Part shown: positions 45,168 to 55,300 of the stretch, in pieces
How positions within the stretch are numbered: the stretch's first letter is position 1
How the letters are laid out: each line of letters starts with the position of its first letter
Assembly (NCBI GenBank): GCA_016179685.1
Contig: JACPCR010000058.1
Span: 1 to 64,000 of the forward strand
DNA: 64,000 bases
Reading direction: 5' to 3'
DNA from: Planctomycetota bacterium
Lineage (GTDB): Bacteria > Planctomycetota > PUPC01 > JACPCR01
Program-made: the position numbers and the translations under genes
The notes under the pieces: model-generated
Seen by the model: the letters and a program-made list of their open reading frames with translations, nothing else
The model's database searches: none
Told to the model about the DNA's origin: nothing

Positions 45168-48100
45168 ATGCGTGAGGGCCCGTTCGTTGCCATCGTCGGG
45201 CTAGGCGGCGTCTTTCCAAAGGCCCCGGACCCGGATGCCTTCTGGCAGAACATCCTCCGCGGGATCGATACCTCGTCGGAGGTTCCGGCCAACCGCTGGC
45301 TTCTTCCCGTCGAGGAGGTCTTCCAAGCGGGTCCGCCAGCGCCCGACAGGGTCTATTCCCGGCGCGCCTGCACCATCGACGGGTATCCGCTCGATCTCTC
45401 GGGCTTGAGCATCGAACGGGAATTCCTCGTGCAGCTTGACCCTCTGTTCCACCTGGCCCTGGAGGCGGGACGTCAGGCCTGGCAGAGCGGAGTCACCCAT
45501 AACCTGGACCGTGGCCGGGTCGGCGTCATCCTGGGGAACATCGCCCTGCCGACGGACCGCTCTTCGGCCCTGGCCCGGGAGATGCTCGGCCCCAGCCTGG
45601 AGGAGAAGGTCCTGGGAAGGTGGAATCGGGAGCGGTCTTCGAGCGCGTCGTCGCCGTCCACCCATCCGCTGAACCGCTACGTGACGGGGCTGCCGGCCGG
45701 CATCCTGGCGAAGGCCCTGGGTCTGGGCGGCGGAAGCGCCACGGTCGATGCGGCCTGCGCGTCCTCCCTTTACGCGCTGAAGCTGGCCTCGGACGAGTTG
45801 CTCGCTGGACGCGCCGACGCCATGCTGGCCGGCGGGCTTTCCCGGCCGGACTGCCTCTACACCCAGATGGGCTTCTCGCAGCTCCGCGCCCTTTCGCCGA
45901 CGGGCCGGTGCTCGCCCTTCGACGTGAAAGCGGACGGGCTGGTCGTTGGCGAGGGCGCCGGGGTTTTTCTGCTCAAGCGCCTGGAAGACGCGCGGCGTGA
46001 CGGCGACCTCATCCACGCGGTCGTCCTCGGGATCGGGCTATCGAACGACGTGGGCGGCAGCCTGCTGGCGCCCAGCTCCGAGGGACAGCTCCGAGCCCTT
46101 CGGCCCGCCTATGAGCAGGCCGGACTGGCCCCTCAGGACATGGACCTGATCGAATGCCATGCGACCGGCACGGCCGTCGGAGACGCGGTCGAATTTGAGA
46201 GTCTCAGGACCTTGTGGGGACCCCAGGACGGGTCGAAACGCCGGTGTGTCATCGGGTCGGTCAAGTCCAACATCGGGCACGCCTTGACGGCAGCAGGCGC
46301 CGCCGGACTCCTCAAGGTTCTGCTGGCCCTGCGAAACCGTACCCTTCCTCCGACGGCGAATTTTTCGCAAGCCGCTCCGGGCCTGAACCTCACGGACAGC
46401 CCCTTCCGGATTCCGTCCGAAGCCGAGCCCTGGCCGATGCGGCATCCGAGCACGCCGCGTCGCGCCGCCGTCAGTGCCTTCGGCTTCGGTGGCATCAATG
46501 CCCATGTCGTACTGGAGGAGTGGATCGAGCCCGCGCGGCGTGCGCAACCGGCTCGGTCCGCGGGTCCCGTTCGACCGGACACCCCGCTCATCGCTATCAT
46601 CGGGATGGACGCGCACTTCGGCCCGTGGGCGTCCCTGCGTGAGTTCCGGGAACGAGTGCTCGGAGGAGGGGATGCCGTGGAGCCCTCGGCGCCGAGCCGC
46701 TGGTGGGGTGTGCCGTCGAGTGTGTGGTTTCAAGATCAGGGTCTATCCGGGTGTCCTTTCAAAGGTTTTTTCATCGATTCTCTCCGAGTGCCTCTGGATC
46801 GCTTTCGGATACCGCCGAAGGAGCTGGAGGAGATGCTGGCTCAGCAAGTGCTCATGCTCCAGGTGGTCCGAGGAGCGAGAAGAGACGCAGGCCTGGATGA
46901 GAAGACGAGCCTGGACACCGGTGTTTTCATTGGCCTCGGGCTCGACCTCAACACCACGCACTTTCATTTTCGGTGGTCGCTTCTCGACCAGGCGCGGGCC
47001 TGGTCCGAGGAACTGGGTCTGGGCCTTTCGGAGGCGGACTTGAGGGACTGGGCGCGATCGCTGCGGGATGCGGCGGGTCCGGCGCTCACCGCCAATCGGA
47101 CCATGGGCGCCCTGGGCGGCATCGTGGCGAGCCGAGTGGCCCGGGAGTATCGGACGGGCGGGCCCAGCTTCACCCTGTCCAGCGAAGAAACTTCCGGCCT
47201 GCGGGCCCTCGATGCAGCCGTCCGCGCCCTCCAGAAGCGTGAGGTCCGCCGGGCGATCGTCGGGGCCGTGGACCTTGCCGGGGAGCTCCGCGCGGCGCTG
47301 GGCGCCCATGCGGTCCGCCCCTATTCCGCCTCCGGAGAGGTCCGGCCGCTGTCTCCCGCCGCCGACGGCCCCATCATCGGCGAAGGCGCTGCGGCCATCG
47401 TCCTCAAACGCCTCGAGGACGCGGTCCGGGACGGGGACCACATCACCGCGGTGGTCCGTGGTCTCGGCTTCGCCCTCGGCGGCAAGACGGAGTCGGTTAC
47501 TCCGGATGCCAGCGCTTATCGGGAAGCCATGACCCGCGCCTACCGCGAGGCCATGGTGGACCCGGCCACGATCGGTTATCTCGAGGTCAACGGGAGCGGA
47601 CATCCCCAGGAGGACCGGGTCGAGGCGACGGCGCTTTCCGAATTTTTCCGATCGACTGGCCGCCGCAGCCCCTGCGCCCTGGGAAGCGTGAAGGCCGATA
47701 TCGGGCACACGGGCGCGGCGTCGGGTCTGGCGTCCCTTCTCAAGGCTTGTCTCTGTCTCGAAGCTGAACTTCTTTCCCCGCTGAGGAACACCCGTCAACT
47801 CCGGCCAGAGTTTTTGGACGCCGAGCGCTTGTTCTTCTTGCCGAGGCATCCCCAGTACTGGCTGCGAAACCGGGCGGAGGGGCCCCGCCGGGCCGCCGTA
47901 AGCGTCTTCAGCGTGGATGGAAACTGCGCCCACGTGGTGCTCGAGGCCTACGAGCCGGCCACCGGCGTTGCGGGCCGATCCGCACGGTTTCAGCCCGTCA
48001 AGACGAGGAGGGAAGCGCTCTTCGCGGTCGAGGCCGATGGCCCTGCGGGCCTGAAGAGCGGACTGGAGCGCCTGCGCGTCCTGGCTTCATCGCCGTCCAG

Positions 48101-51100
48101 CTCGGACCTGGACGGCCTCGCCCGGCACTGGTGGAAAGAAAACGCCGGAAAGCCGACCCAGACAAGGGGCGTGGCGCTTGTTACACGTGACCCGAAGGAG
48201 CTTCGGACTCAGATCGATCGAGTCTCTCGATCGATATCCGAGAATCCCGAGAGGGCACTTCCCGAGAATGGCAGCGCCTCATCCCAGGCGGCGGACCGCG
48301 TCTTCTATTCGCCCGGACCGATGGCTGCTCAGGGTCAACTCGCCTTTGTTTTTCCAGGTTCCGGAAACCATTATCTGGGGATGGGCCGGGAAATTTCCGT
48401 CGAGTGGCCAGAAATTCTAAGACGACAGGACCTCGAGACCGAGACGCTCCGGGACCAACTCGTCCCCGACGTGATCTGGAACGCGAGGTCCAGCAAGGAA
48501 CTCCACGCCAACCCGAAGGCCATGATCTTCGGCCAGGTGGCCCTGGGCACCCTCGTCAGCGACCTCCTGAGGGGCTTCGGTGTCCATCCGCACGCGGTCA
48601 TCGGATACAGCTTGGGTGAATCTGCAGGCTTGTTTGCTCTGCGGGCCTGGCGCGACCGGACCGGGATGCTGCAGCGCATGAATGCGTCCACGCTGTTCAC
48701 CGGCGATCTCGCCGGGCCGTGCCACGCGGTCCGGCAAGCCTGGAATTTGCCCGCGGAGCGGACCGTCGAGTGGACCGTTGGAGTGATCGACCGTCCCGCC
48801 GCACGGGTGCAGGAAGCCATCCGCGGCCGTGAGAGCGTCTACCTGCTCATCATCAACACTCCGCAGGAATGCGTGGTCGGAGGAGACAGCGGGGCAGTGA
48901 AGAAGCTGGTCCAGTACCTGGGTTGCCGATGGGTCCGCCTTCGGGGCGTCATTACCGTGCACTGCGAGGTGGCCCGCGTCGTCGAGCAGGCCTACCGCGA
49001 ACTGCACCTCTTTCCGACCACTCCGCCAGCGGGCGTCCGGTTCTACAGCGGCGTGCTGGGCAGGGCCTATGCGGTCAACACGGAGAGCGCGGCCGATTCC
49101 ATCCTCGGACAGGCCCTCAGCGGGTTCGACTTCACCCGGGTGATCGAATCGGCTTACGCTGACGGGGTTCGCCTCTTTCTCGAGATGGGGCCGGGCGCTT
49201 CTTGCAGCCGGATGATCCGGAGAATCCTCGAAGGCCGTCCACACTGGGCGCGCTCGGCGTGCGTTTCCGGCCAGGACGGCGTGTCCACCCTGTTGAACCT
49301 GCTGGGAGCGCTGATCGCTGAAAGGTATCCGCTGGACCTGAGTTGGCTTTACGGGCAGGAGGAATCGGCCGTGGCCCGGTCCGGAGAGCCCGAGGCATCT
49401 GCCGAAGCCCACAGGACGCTGGTCATCCCTCTGGGAGGGAGGCCATTCGAGCTAGAGGTCCCGAAGCCGCGTCGGGCGCTTCAGGGCGTGCCGGGGTGTT
49501 CCGCATCGTTGGACATCTCCCGCAGTCCCGAGTCCCCCGCGTCGGCCACCTCGGAAATCCAAGAGGGCCCTGTGCCCTTTTCGCGTCTTCTTAAAGGGGC
49601 CGCGGCAGCAGTCGCGGCCCGCGCGGAAGCGCACCAGGCTTATCTGCGGTTCTTCCAAGCGGGCAGCCGGGCGGTTTCGCGAAACATCGATTTCCAGATG
49701 GCGTTGTTCGAGAGGCTGGGCGGCGCGGAGCGGCAGCGGCCGGCAAGCAAGGCAGGCAGCGGTGGTCCCGTCGAAGCCGCGGCCAGCCATGGGAAGCCCC
49801 TTGTTTCTTTGCAGGGGCCGATCGACGCCGCAGTTCTTGCGACGGACGTTGAAGGAGGCCGGGGCCACCAGGCCACCGGCGGTCCGATTCTGGATCGCCG
49901 CCAATGCCTCGAATTCGCGGTGGGCGACGTCGCTCGCGTCTTGGGACCTGACTATGCGGAAGTGGACACGTTCCCGACTCGGGTACGGCTGCCGGACGAA
50001 CCGCTGATGCTGGTGGATCGCATCCTGGCCATCGAGGCGCAGCCGCGTTCCATGACGTCCGGACGCGTCGTGACCGAGCACGACATCCTCCCGGGCGCCT
50101 GGTATCTCGACGGCGGACGCATCCCCACGTGCATCGCCGTCGAGGCAGGCCAGGCCGATCTTTTCCTCTCCGGTTATCTCGGCATCGATTTCCAGACGCG
50201 GGGCAGGGCGGTCTATCGGCTTCTGGACGCCCAGGTGACCTTCCACCGGGGCATGCCGGGCCCGGGGTCCACCATCCATTACGACATTCGGATTGAACGC
50301 TTCTTCCGGCACGCCGGCGCCTGGTTCTTCCACTTCAGCTTTGAGGGAACCGTGGGAGGAGAGCCGCTCCTGACCATGCGGAACGGGTGTGCGGGCTTCT
50401 TCACGCAGGCCGAACTGGACGCGGGCGCTGGCATCGTGCTGGCCGAACGCGAGCGACGCCCGATACCCGGTGTCCGGCCCGACGATTGGCAGGACCTGGT
50501 CGCGCAGGCAATGGAGTCCTACGAAGACCGCCAGATCGAGGCGCTTCGGGCTGGCGATCTCGCCAGTTGCTTCGGACCGCCGTTCGACGGCCTCTCCTTG
50601 AAGAATCCCGTCCGCTTGCCGGGCGGCAGGATGAAACTGGTGGACCGGGTTGTGCACCTGGACCCTTCTGGCGGACGCTATGGACTGGGCCTCATTCGCG
50701 CCGAGGCGGATATCCGCCCGGACGACTGGTTTCTCACGTGCCATTTCGTAGATGACCGCGTCATGCCGGGGACGTTGATGTACGAGTGCTGCCTGCACAC
50801 CTTGAGAATCTTCCTCACGCGGATGGGATGGGTGGGTGAACAGGACGCGATTCGATACGAGCCGATCCCGGGCGTTCGCAGCGAGTTGAAGTGCCGGGGC
50901 CAGGTCAACGAGGCCACGCGGAAGGCGGTCTATGAAATCTCCATCCGGGAGATCGGCTACCGGCCGCAGCCCTACGCCATTGTCGATGCCCTGATGTACG
51001 CCGACGGCAAGCCGGTGGTCGCCATTCGCCAGATGTCCTGTCAGGTGAGCGGTCTCACGCGGGAGGGACTCCGGGACCTCTGGCGGAGGCGGGCCCCCCG

Positions 51101-52193
51101 CGCCTTGGACTGCAAGCCTGCCGTCGTGGATCACAGCCGAATCCTGGCCTTTGCGGTGGGCAAGCCCTCCGAGGCCTTCGGAGAACCTTACCGCGTGTTC
51201 GATGGGGAGCGGGTGATCGCCCGGCTACCCGGCCCGCCCTACCAGTTCCTGCATCGGATCACCGGCATCCGCGCGGAGCCGTGGAAACTCGTTGCCGGCG
51301 GCTCCGTTGAAGCGCAGTACGACGTTCCATCCGACGCGTGGTATTTCTCATCCAATCGGCGGCAGGGAATGCCCTTCGCCGTCCTCCTCGAGGTCGCTCT
51401 TCAGCCTTGCGGGTGGCTCGCCGCTTACCTCGGATCGGCCCTGACCAGCCCCGTCGACCTGTCCTTCAGGAACCTCGGCGGCACGGCAGTCCAGTACGAA
51501 GCTGTGGAGGCTCACCACGGCACGCTCACCAGTGACATCCGCATCACCCGCGTCTCCCGTTCCGGCGGCATGATCCTTCAGAACTTCGATTTCGAGGTCC
51601 GATGCCGGGACCGCACCGTCTACAAGGGCCAGACCTATTTCGGCTTCTTCTCGAAGCAGGCTCTGGCGCAGCAGGTCGGCATCCGGGGCGTCCACCTCTA
51701 CTCGCCGAACCCGGAGGAGAGGGCCCGCGGCCGGGTCATGGACTATCCGCGCGACATCCCGTACCCGGATGACCAGCTCCGCATGATCGACCGTATCGAC
51801 CTTCTGCTTTCCCGAGGCGGCCGCCAGGGTCTCGGATGGATTCAGGGCAGCATGCGGGTCAACCCGGACGCGTGGTTTTTCCAGGCTCATTTTTATCAGG
51901 ACCCGGTGATCCCGGGCTCGCTGGGTCTGGAGTCCTTTCTGCAGCTTCTGAAATTCCTGGCCGTGGAACGCTGGGGTTGGCGAGAAGATTTCCGCCTGGA
52001 AGCGACGGCCCTGGGCGAAGCCCACGAATGGGTCTACCGGGGCCAGGTCCTTCCTCAGGACCAACAGGTGATCGTGCAGGCGGAGGTGACGGGCATCAAC
52101 GAGGAACAGCGGCTGCTGCGGGCCGACGGACTTCTCAGCGTGGACGGCCGGACCATTTATCAGATGAAACATTTCACTGCTCGGATGGTCTGA
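45168..52193 (+). CDS. pfaC: PfaC-type synthase with built-in acyltransferase (KS-CLF-AT-DH-DH)
   Basis: The 2341-residue protein reads: ketosynthase (Cys197 in AACASSLYALK; His in CHATGTAVGD and SNIGHALTAAG); chain-length-factor-like KS (~460-940) in which the Cys position is Glu (FTLSSEETSGL); acyltransferase (~1055-1390; FPGSGNHYLGMG, GYSLGES); helical linker (~1470-1525); then four hot-dog folds (~1600-2341) that form two FabA-type dehydratases, with the His of CHFVDDRVMPG (~1858) and AHFYQDPVIPG (~2240). FabA-type domains make and isomerise double bonds, the basis of polyunsaturation. Myxobacterial Pfa3 has the same order plus a C-terminal acylglycerol-phosphate acyltransferase; here the protein stops right after the last dehydratase. 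Confidence 0.93.
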   Translation: MREGPFVAIVGLGGVFPKAPDPDAFWQNILRGIDTSSEVPANRWLLPVEEVFQAGPPAPDRVYSRRACTIDGYPLDLSGLSIEREFLVQLDPLFHLALEAGRQAWQSGVTHNLDRGRVGVILGNIALPTDRSSALAREMLGPSLEEKVLGRWNRERSSSASSPSTHPLNRYVTGLPAGILAKALGLGGGSATVDAACASSLYALKLASDELLAGRADAMLAGGLSRPDCLYTQMGFSQLRALSPTGRCSPFDVKADGLVVGEGAGVFLLKRLEDARRDGDLIHAVVLGIGLSNDVGGSLLAPSSEGQLRALRPAYEQAGLAPQDMDLIECHATGTAVGDAVEFESLRTLWGPQDGSKRRCVIGSVKSNIGHALTAAGAAGLLKVLLALRNRTLPPTANFSQAAPGLNLTDSPFRIPSEAEPWPMRHPSTPRRAAVSAFGFGGINAHVVLEEWIEPARRAQPARSAGPVRPDTPLIAIIGMDAHFGPWASLREFRERVLGGGDAVEPSAPSRWWGVPSSVWFQDQGLSGCPFKGFFIDSLRVPLDRFRIPPKELEEMLAQQVLMLQVVRGARRDAGLDEKTSLDTGVFIGLGLDLNTTHFHFRWSLLDQARAWSEELGLGLSEADLRDWARSLRDAAGPALTANRTMGALGGIVASRVAREYRTGGPSFTLSSEETSGLRALDAAVRALQKREVRRAIVGAVDLAGELRAALGAHAVRPYSASGEVRPLSPAADGPIIGEGAAAIVLKRLEDAVRDGDHITAVVRGLGFALGGKTESVTPDASAYREAMTRAYREAMVDPATIGYLEVNGSGHPQEDRVEATALSEFFRSTGRRSPCALGSVKADIGHTGAASGLASLLKACLCLEAELLSPLRNTRQLRPEFLDAERLFFLPRHPQYWLRNRAEGPRRAAVSVFSVDGNCAHVVLEAYEPATGVAGRSARFQPVKTRREALFAVEADGPAGLKSGLERLRVLASSPSSSDLDGLARHWWKENAGKPTQTRGVALVTRDPKELRTQIDRVSRSISENPERALPENGSASSQAADRVFYSPGPMAAQGQLAFVFPGSGNHYLGMGREISVEWPEILRRQDLETETLRDQLVPDVIWNARSSKELHANPKAMIFGQVALGTLVSDLLRGFGVHPHAVIGYSLGESAGLFALRAWRDRTGMLQRMNASTLFTGDLAGPCHAVRQAWNLPAERTVEWTVGVIDRPAARVQEAIRGRESVYLLIINTPQECVVGGDSGAVKKLVQYLGCRWVRLRGVITVHCEVARVVEQAYRELHLFPTTPPAGVRFYSGVLGRAYAVNTESAADSILGQALSGFDFTRVIESAYADGVRLFLEMGPGASCSRMIRRILEGRPHWARSACVSGQDGVSTLLNLLGALIAERYPLDLSWLYGQEESAVARSGEPEASAEAHRTLVIPLGGRPFELEVPKPRRALQGVPGCSASLDISRSPESPASATSEIQEGPVPFSRLLKGAAAAVAARAEAHQAYLRFFQAGSRAVSRNIDFQMALFERLGGAERQRPASKAGSGGPVEAAASHGKPLVSLQGPIDAAVLATDVEGGRGHQATGGPILDRRQCLEFAVGDVARVLGPDYAEVDTFPTRVRLPDEPLMLVDRILAIEAQPRSMTSGRVVTEHDILPGAWYLDGGRIPTCIAVEAGQADLFLSGYLGIDFQTRGRAVYRLLDAQVTFHRGMPGPGSTIHYDIRIERFFRHAGAWFFHFSFEGTVGGEPLLTMRNGCAGFFTQAELDAGAGIVLAERERRPIPGVRPDDWQDLVAQAMESYEDRQIEALRAGDLASCFGPPFDGLSLKNPVRLPGGRMKLVDRVVHLDPSGGRYGLGLIRAEADIRPDDWFLTCHFVDDRVMPGTLMYECCLHTLRIFLTRMGWVGEQDAIRYEPIPGVRSELKCRGQVNEATRKAVYEISIREIGYRPQPYAIVDALMYADGKPVVAIRQMSCQVSGLTREGLRDLWRRRAPRALDCKPAVVDHSRILAFAVGKPSEAFGEPYRVFDGERVIARLPGPPYQFLHRITGIRAEPWKLVAGGSVEAQYDVPSDAWYFSSNRRQGMPFAVLLEVALQPCGWLAAYLGSALTSPVDLSFRNLGGTAVQYEAVEAHHGTLTSDIRITRVSRSGGMILQNFDFEVRCRDRTVYKGQTYFGFFSKQALAQQVGIRGVHLYSPNPEERARGRVMDYPRDIPYPDDQLRMIDRIDLLLSRGGRQGLGWIQGSMRVNPDAWFFQAHFYQDPVIPGSLGLESFLQLLKFLAVERWGWREDFRLEATALGEAHEWVYRGQVLPQDQQVIVQAEVTGINEEQRLLRADGLLSVDGRTIYQMKHFTARMV

Positions 52194-52316
52194 TCCAACG
52201 CCCTTGCTCCGGCAGTTTGAGACTTTTCGCGTCGATGGGGGAAAGGCCGACCCAAGGGCTGCTGAAGAGATCGGCAGCGGCCCGGGTTGCCCGGAGATGG
52301 CGGTCTCCTCTCGCGG

Positions 52317-55300
52317 CTACTCGTCCTGGAACTCCTGCTCCACGTCGATGTCGTCCGTGGTGTCACTCGAACGTTCGCCGAGATTCGAGAGGCTCTGGAG
52401 GTCGGCGGGGCCGGATTTGGGGAACTCGTTCACGCGAAGGTCGCCCCAAAGATGCGGCAGGAGGCGGGCTTCACTCGGCGCATCCGCGAGAATGGCCGTG
52501 GCTTTGTTGGACCAGTAGAGCCGGCCCGTGCAAGTGTTGCCGTAGTCGTCCGTCGTGAGAATGCCCCAGTCGAGTCGGTATCGCTCGCCGAACCTGGGCT
52601 GGAAACCGATCTCGTCCAAGGGAATTGCGGCCTCCAGCGTGTAACCGTTGCCCGCTCCACGGGCCGCCTCGGCCTTTTCGATTCGACGGACCTCGTCGAT
52701 CACCGTGCGGCCCACGGGTGAGACGACCTCGTAGGCCTTATCGGGTGGCGTCCCGGGAACGACCGGGCGGTACAGTACGGCGATGGGTTTGTCCTGGACA
52801 AAGGTGATGAGGAGACGGATGTCCCCTTCGGCGGGCGCTTCACGGTCGCGGGGGGCTGCGGGATCGAGGCCCATTTGCAGATCGACGCTCGCTCCGGTCT
52901 TGAACAGGGCCCGCCAGTCCCCGCCGGAATTGCGAAGCGGGCTGTTCCGTACGGAGTAGAACAGGTAAAGGCGCGCATCATCGTAGGCCATTTTGAATTC
53001 TGCGGGCGGCTGCTCGTCCAGGCCGCCAGGGTCGAGGGCGGCCGGCGGGATGAAGTCCCAGTCGCGGCTGTCGCCATCGATCTTTGGCGCAGCCTTGAAC
53101 TTGTAGAGGTCGTAGACCGGCGCCTCAGCGAACACCTTCTGCTTCTGCTGCTCCACTTCCCAGTTCCTGGCGTTTCGGAGACCGTCGGCCGTCAAGGAAA
53201 TCTCACCCGACAGGCGTTTGAAAGTCTCCAGCCCCTTGACCTCGATGAGGCTCGCGTGGTTGTGGCCGGCGACCATGTAATACTTGCCGTCGCTGGCCCG
53301 GCAGAAGTAGCCGTTGAAATGCTCCTGGCCCGGGGTGTGGTTGTCGAGCCGGAGGCCCCGATGGTGCTCCGTCATGCCCCAGAAAGGCGTGCCCGGATGC
53401 CGCTGGTCGCGAAACAGGTGCCCGGCAAGCAGCCCGTCGTGGGTCCAGATATTCCAGGCGCCAGGGTTCGAGTGATGCACCTCGAACGCGCCGAGCTCCC
53501 CTTCCCTCGGCGCGTCCATCGTGGCCGGATGAGAAATGTTGCCGAACTCAGCAGCGACCTGGCCGGGCGCGTAAGGCGGCGCGTGGTGGAGCGCCTGGAC
53601 GCCTACGCCTTCGGTCCTGTATTTCCAAAGGACTTCGCCGTCGGACCGGACTACGGCGTTCCATACGCCGGTGAGGAAGACATGGCCGTCGAGGGTGGGC
53701 TGGTAGGAGGTGGCGAACCCTTGCAGGGATGTGGTCTTGGGGAGACTCTCTTCCTCCCAGACAGGGACGCCATGGGGCAGGACCTCCTTGATCTTGTAGA
53801 GGAGGGGCCCGCAGTGGATGCGGAGTTCCGCGTTGAAGAGGCCGAACGGGCCAGGGATGCCTTTCTGAAGCCGGACTTCCTGGGCCTGTACAGCGCCGTC
53901 CCCATCGAGGTCCGACCAGGTGAAGCGGTATTCCGGCAGGGCGATATTGCCAAGCCCGGCAAGCAGCTCCGGCCGCTTGAGAGGATCGAACGCCGTGGCC
54001 CGGCCGAGCGCGGCCGCCAGCTTGAGATGGTCGGTTTCGTAGAGGTAAACGACGGCCACGCCCTGGTTGGCAAACTCGCCCCGGGTAACCATGTAACGGC
54101 GGCCCTTGTAGAGAATGGGGATTTCCCCGGCTGGTGTGTTGCCGCGCCAGGTCAGATTCTTCAGCCGCGACGTTCCCTTTTCCCAGTCCAATTCGAACTC
54201 CAACGGCTGGTAGTAGAACCGGGTCTTGTCGTACGGGTCGAGCACGCCGGCGCCGCCGTATTGGGTGGGGCCGAAGAATTCATGCAACAGCACCCCCTCC
54301 GGGGACCACTTTGAAACGCGCTTGGGCCAGTAATCGTACTCGACGACCCAGAGGCTGCCCTCCCGGTCCACGGCCATGGCCGTGACGTTGGTGAACCGGC
54401 CGCCGGTCCAGGGCCCCGCGACGCGTCCTCCGGGTGTGCCCCAGGTCTTCACAAACTGGCCAGCGCGGTCGTAGATTCGGATGACCTGCCGGTCTGCCGC
54501 CGCGTCAAAGACGTAGAATCGGCCCTGCTGATCCAGCGTCAAGACCTGGGGCGCGGCCAGGTCCTCGATGACTGCCGTGTGGACCGAGGCGTCCTCCGGC
54601 TTGGAAAAATTCACCTTCACCACCCTCCTGCCGCTGATGGCGAAGAGGTCGCCGGACGGGCCGAAGGCGATATCGCCCGGCTGCTCGATGGCCATTTCCG
54701 TTTCATATTTTTTCTGCGCTTCATTGTAAACCGCGATGCGCTCGGTCTGCCGGGAGTCTACCTCGTCCTCGCCGCCGAGGTAGGACAGAGCGGCCACGCC
54801 CCAGATGCGGCATCGGGCCGGGTCCAGAGTACGGCCGCCCAGGTCGGGCCGCAGGCCCATGTCCTGGCGGTCGCCGTAGTCGCTCCACTGCTCGACCACC
54901 CGCAGCCGCAGCGCGCGAGTCCTGTATTGCTTGCCGAAATCGACGGTGCCGTCCATGTATCGAGCATAGGCATTGAAGGATTCGAAGCCGGAATGGTGAT
55001 CCCGGCGTGACTGGATGTATTCGCCAACCAGCGTCCAACCGTCCGCGGCTGCGGGGTCGATGGCCGCATCCGGCGGACCCGTATAGACATCCAGCAGGGT
55101 GCGAGCGCCGTCGATTTCCTTGATGGCCACCCCGCGCACGCTCACCTCTTCCGGCCATTCCATCGCGTAAACGGCGGGGTCCGCGGTGGAAAGAGGCTTC
55201 TTCCTCTGCGCGTCCCATGTGCCATCCTCGAGGATCGTGCCGGAACTGACCTTGATGGCCGCCCGATCGTGGACGTTCTCGTATCGCCGGCGGAGGAAGC

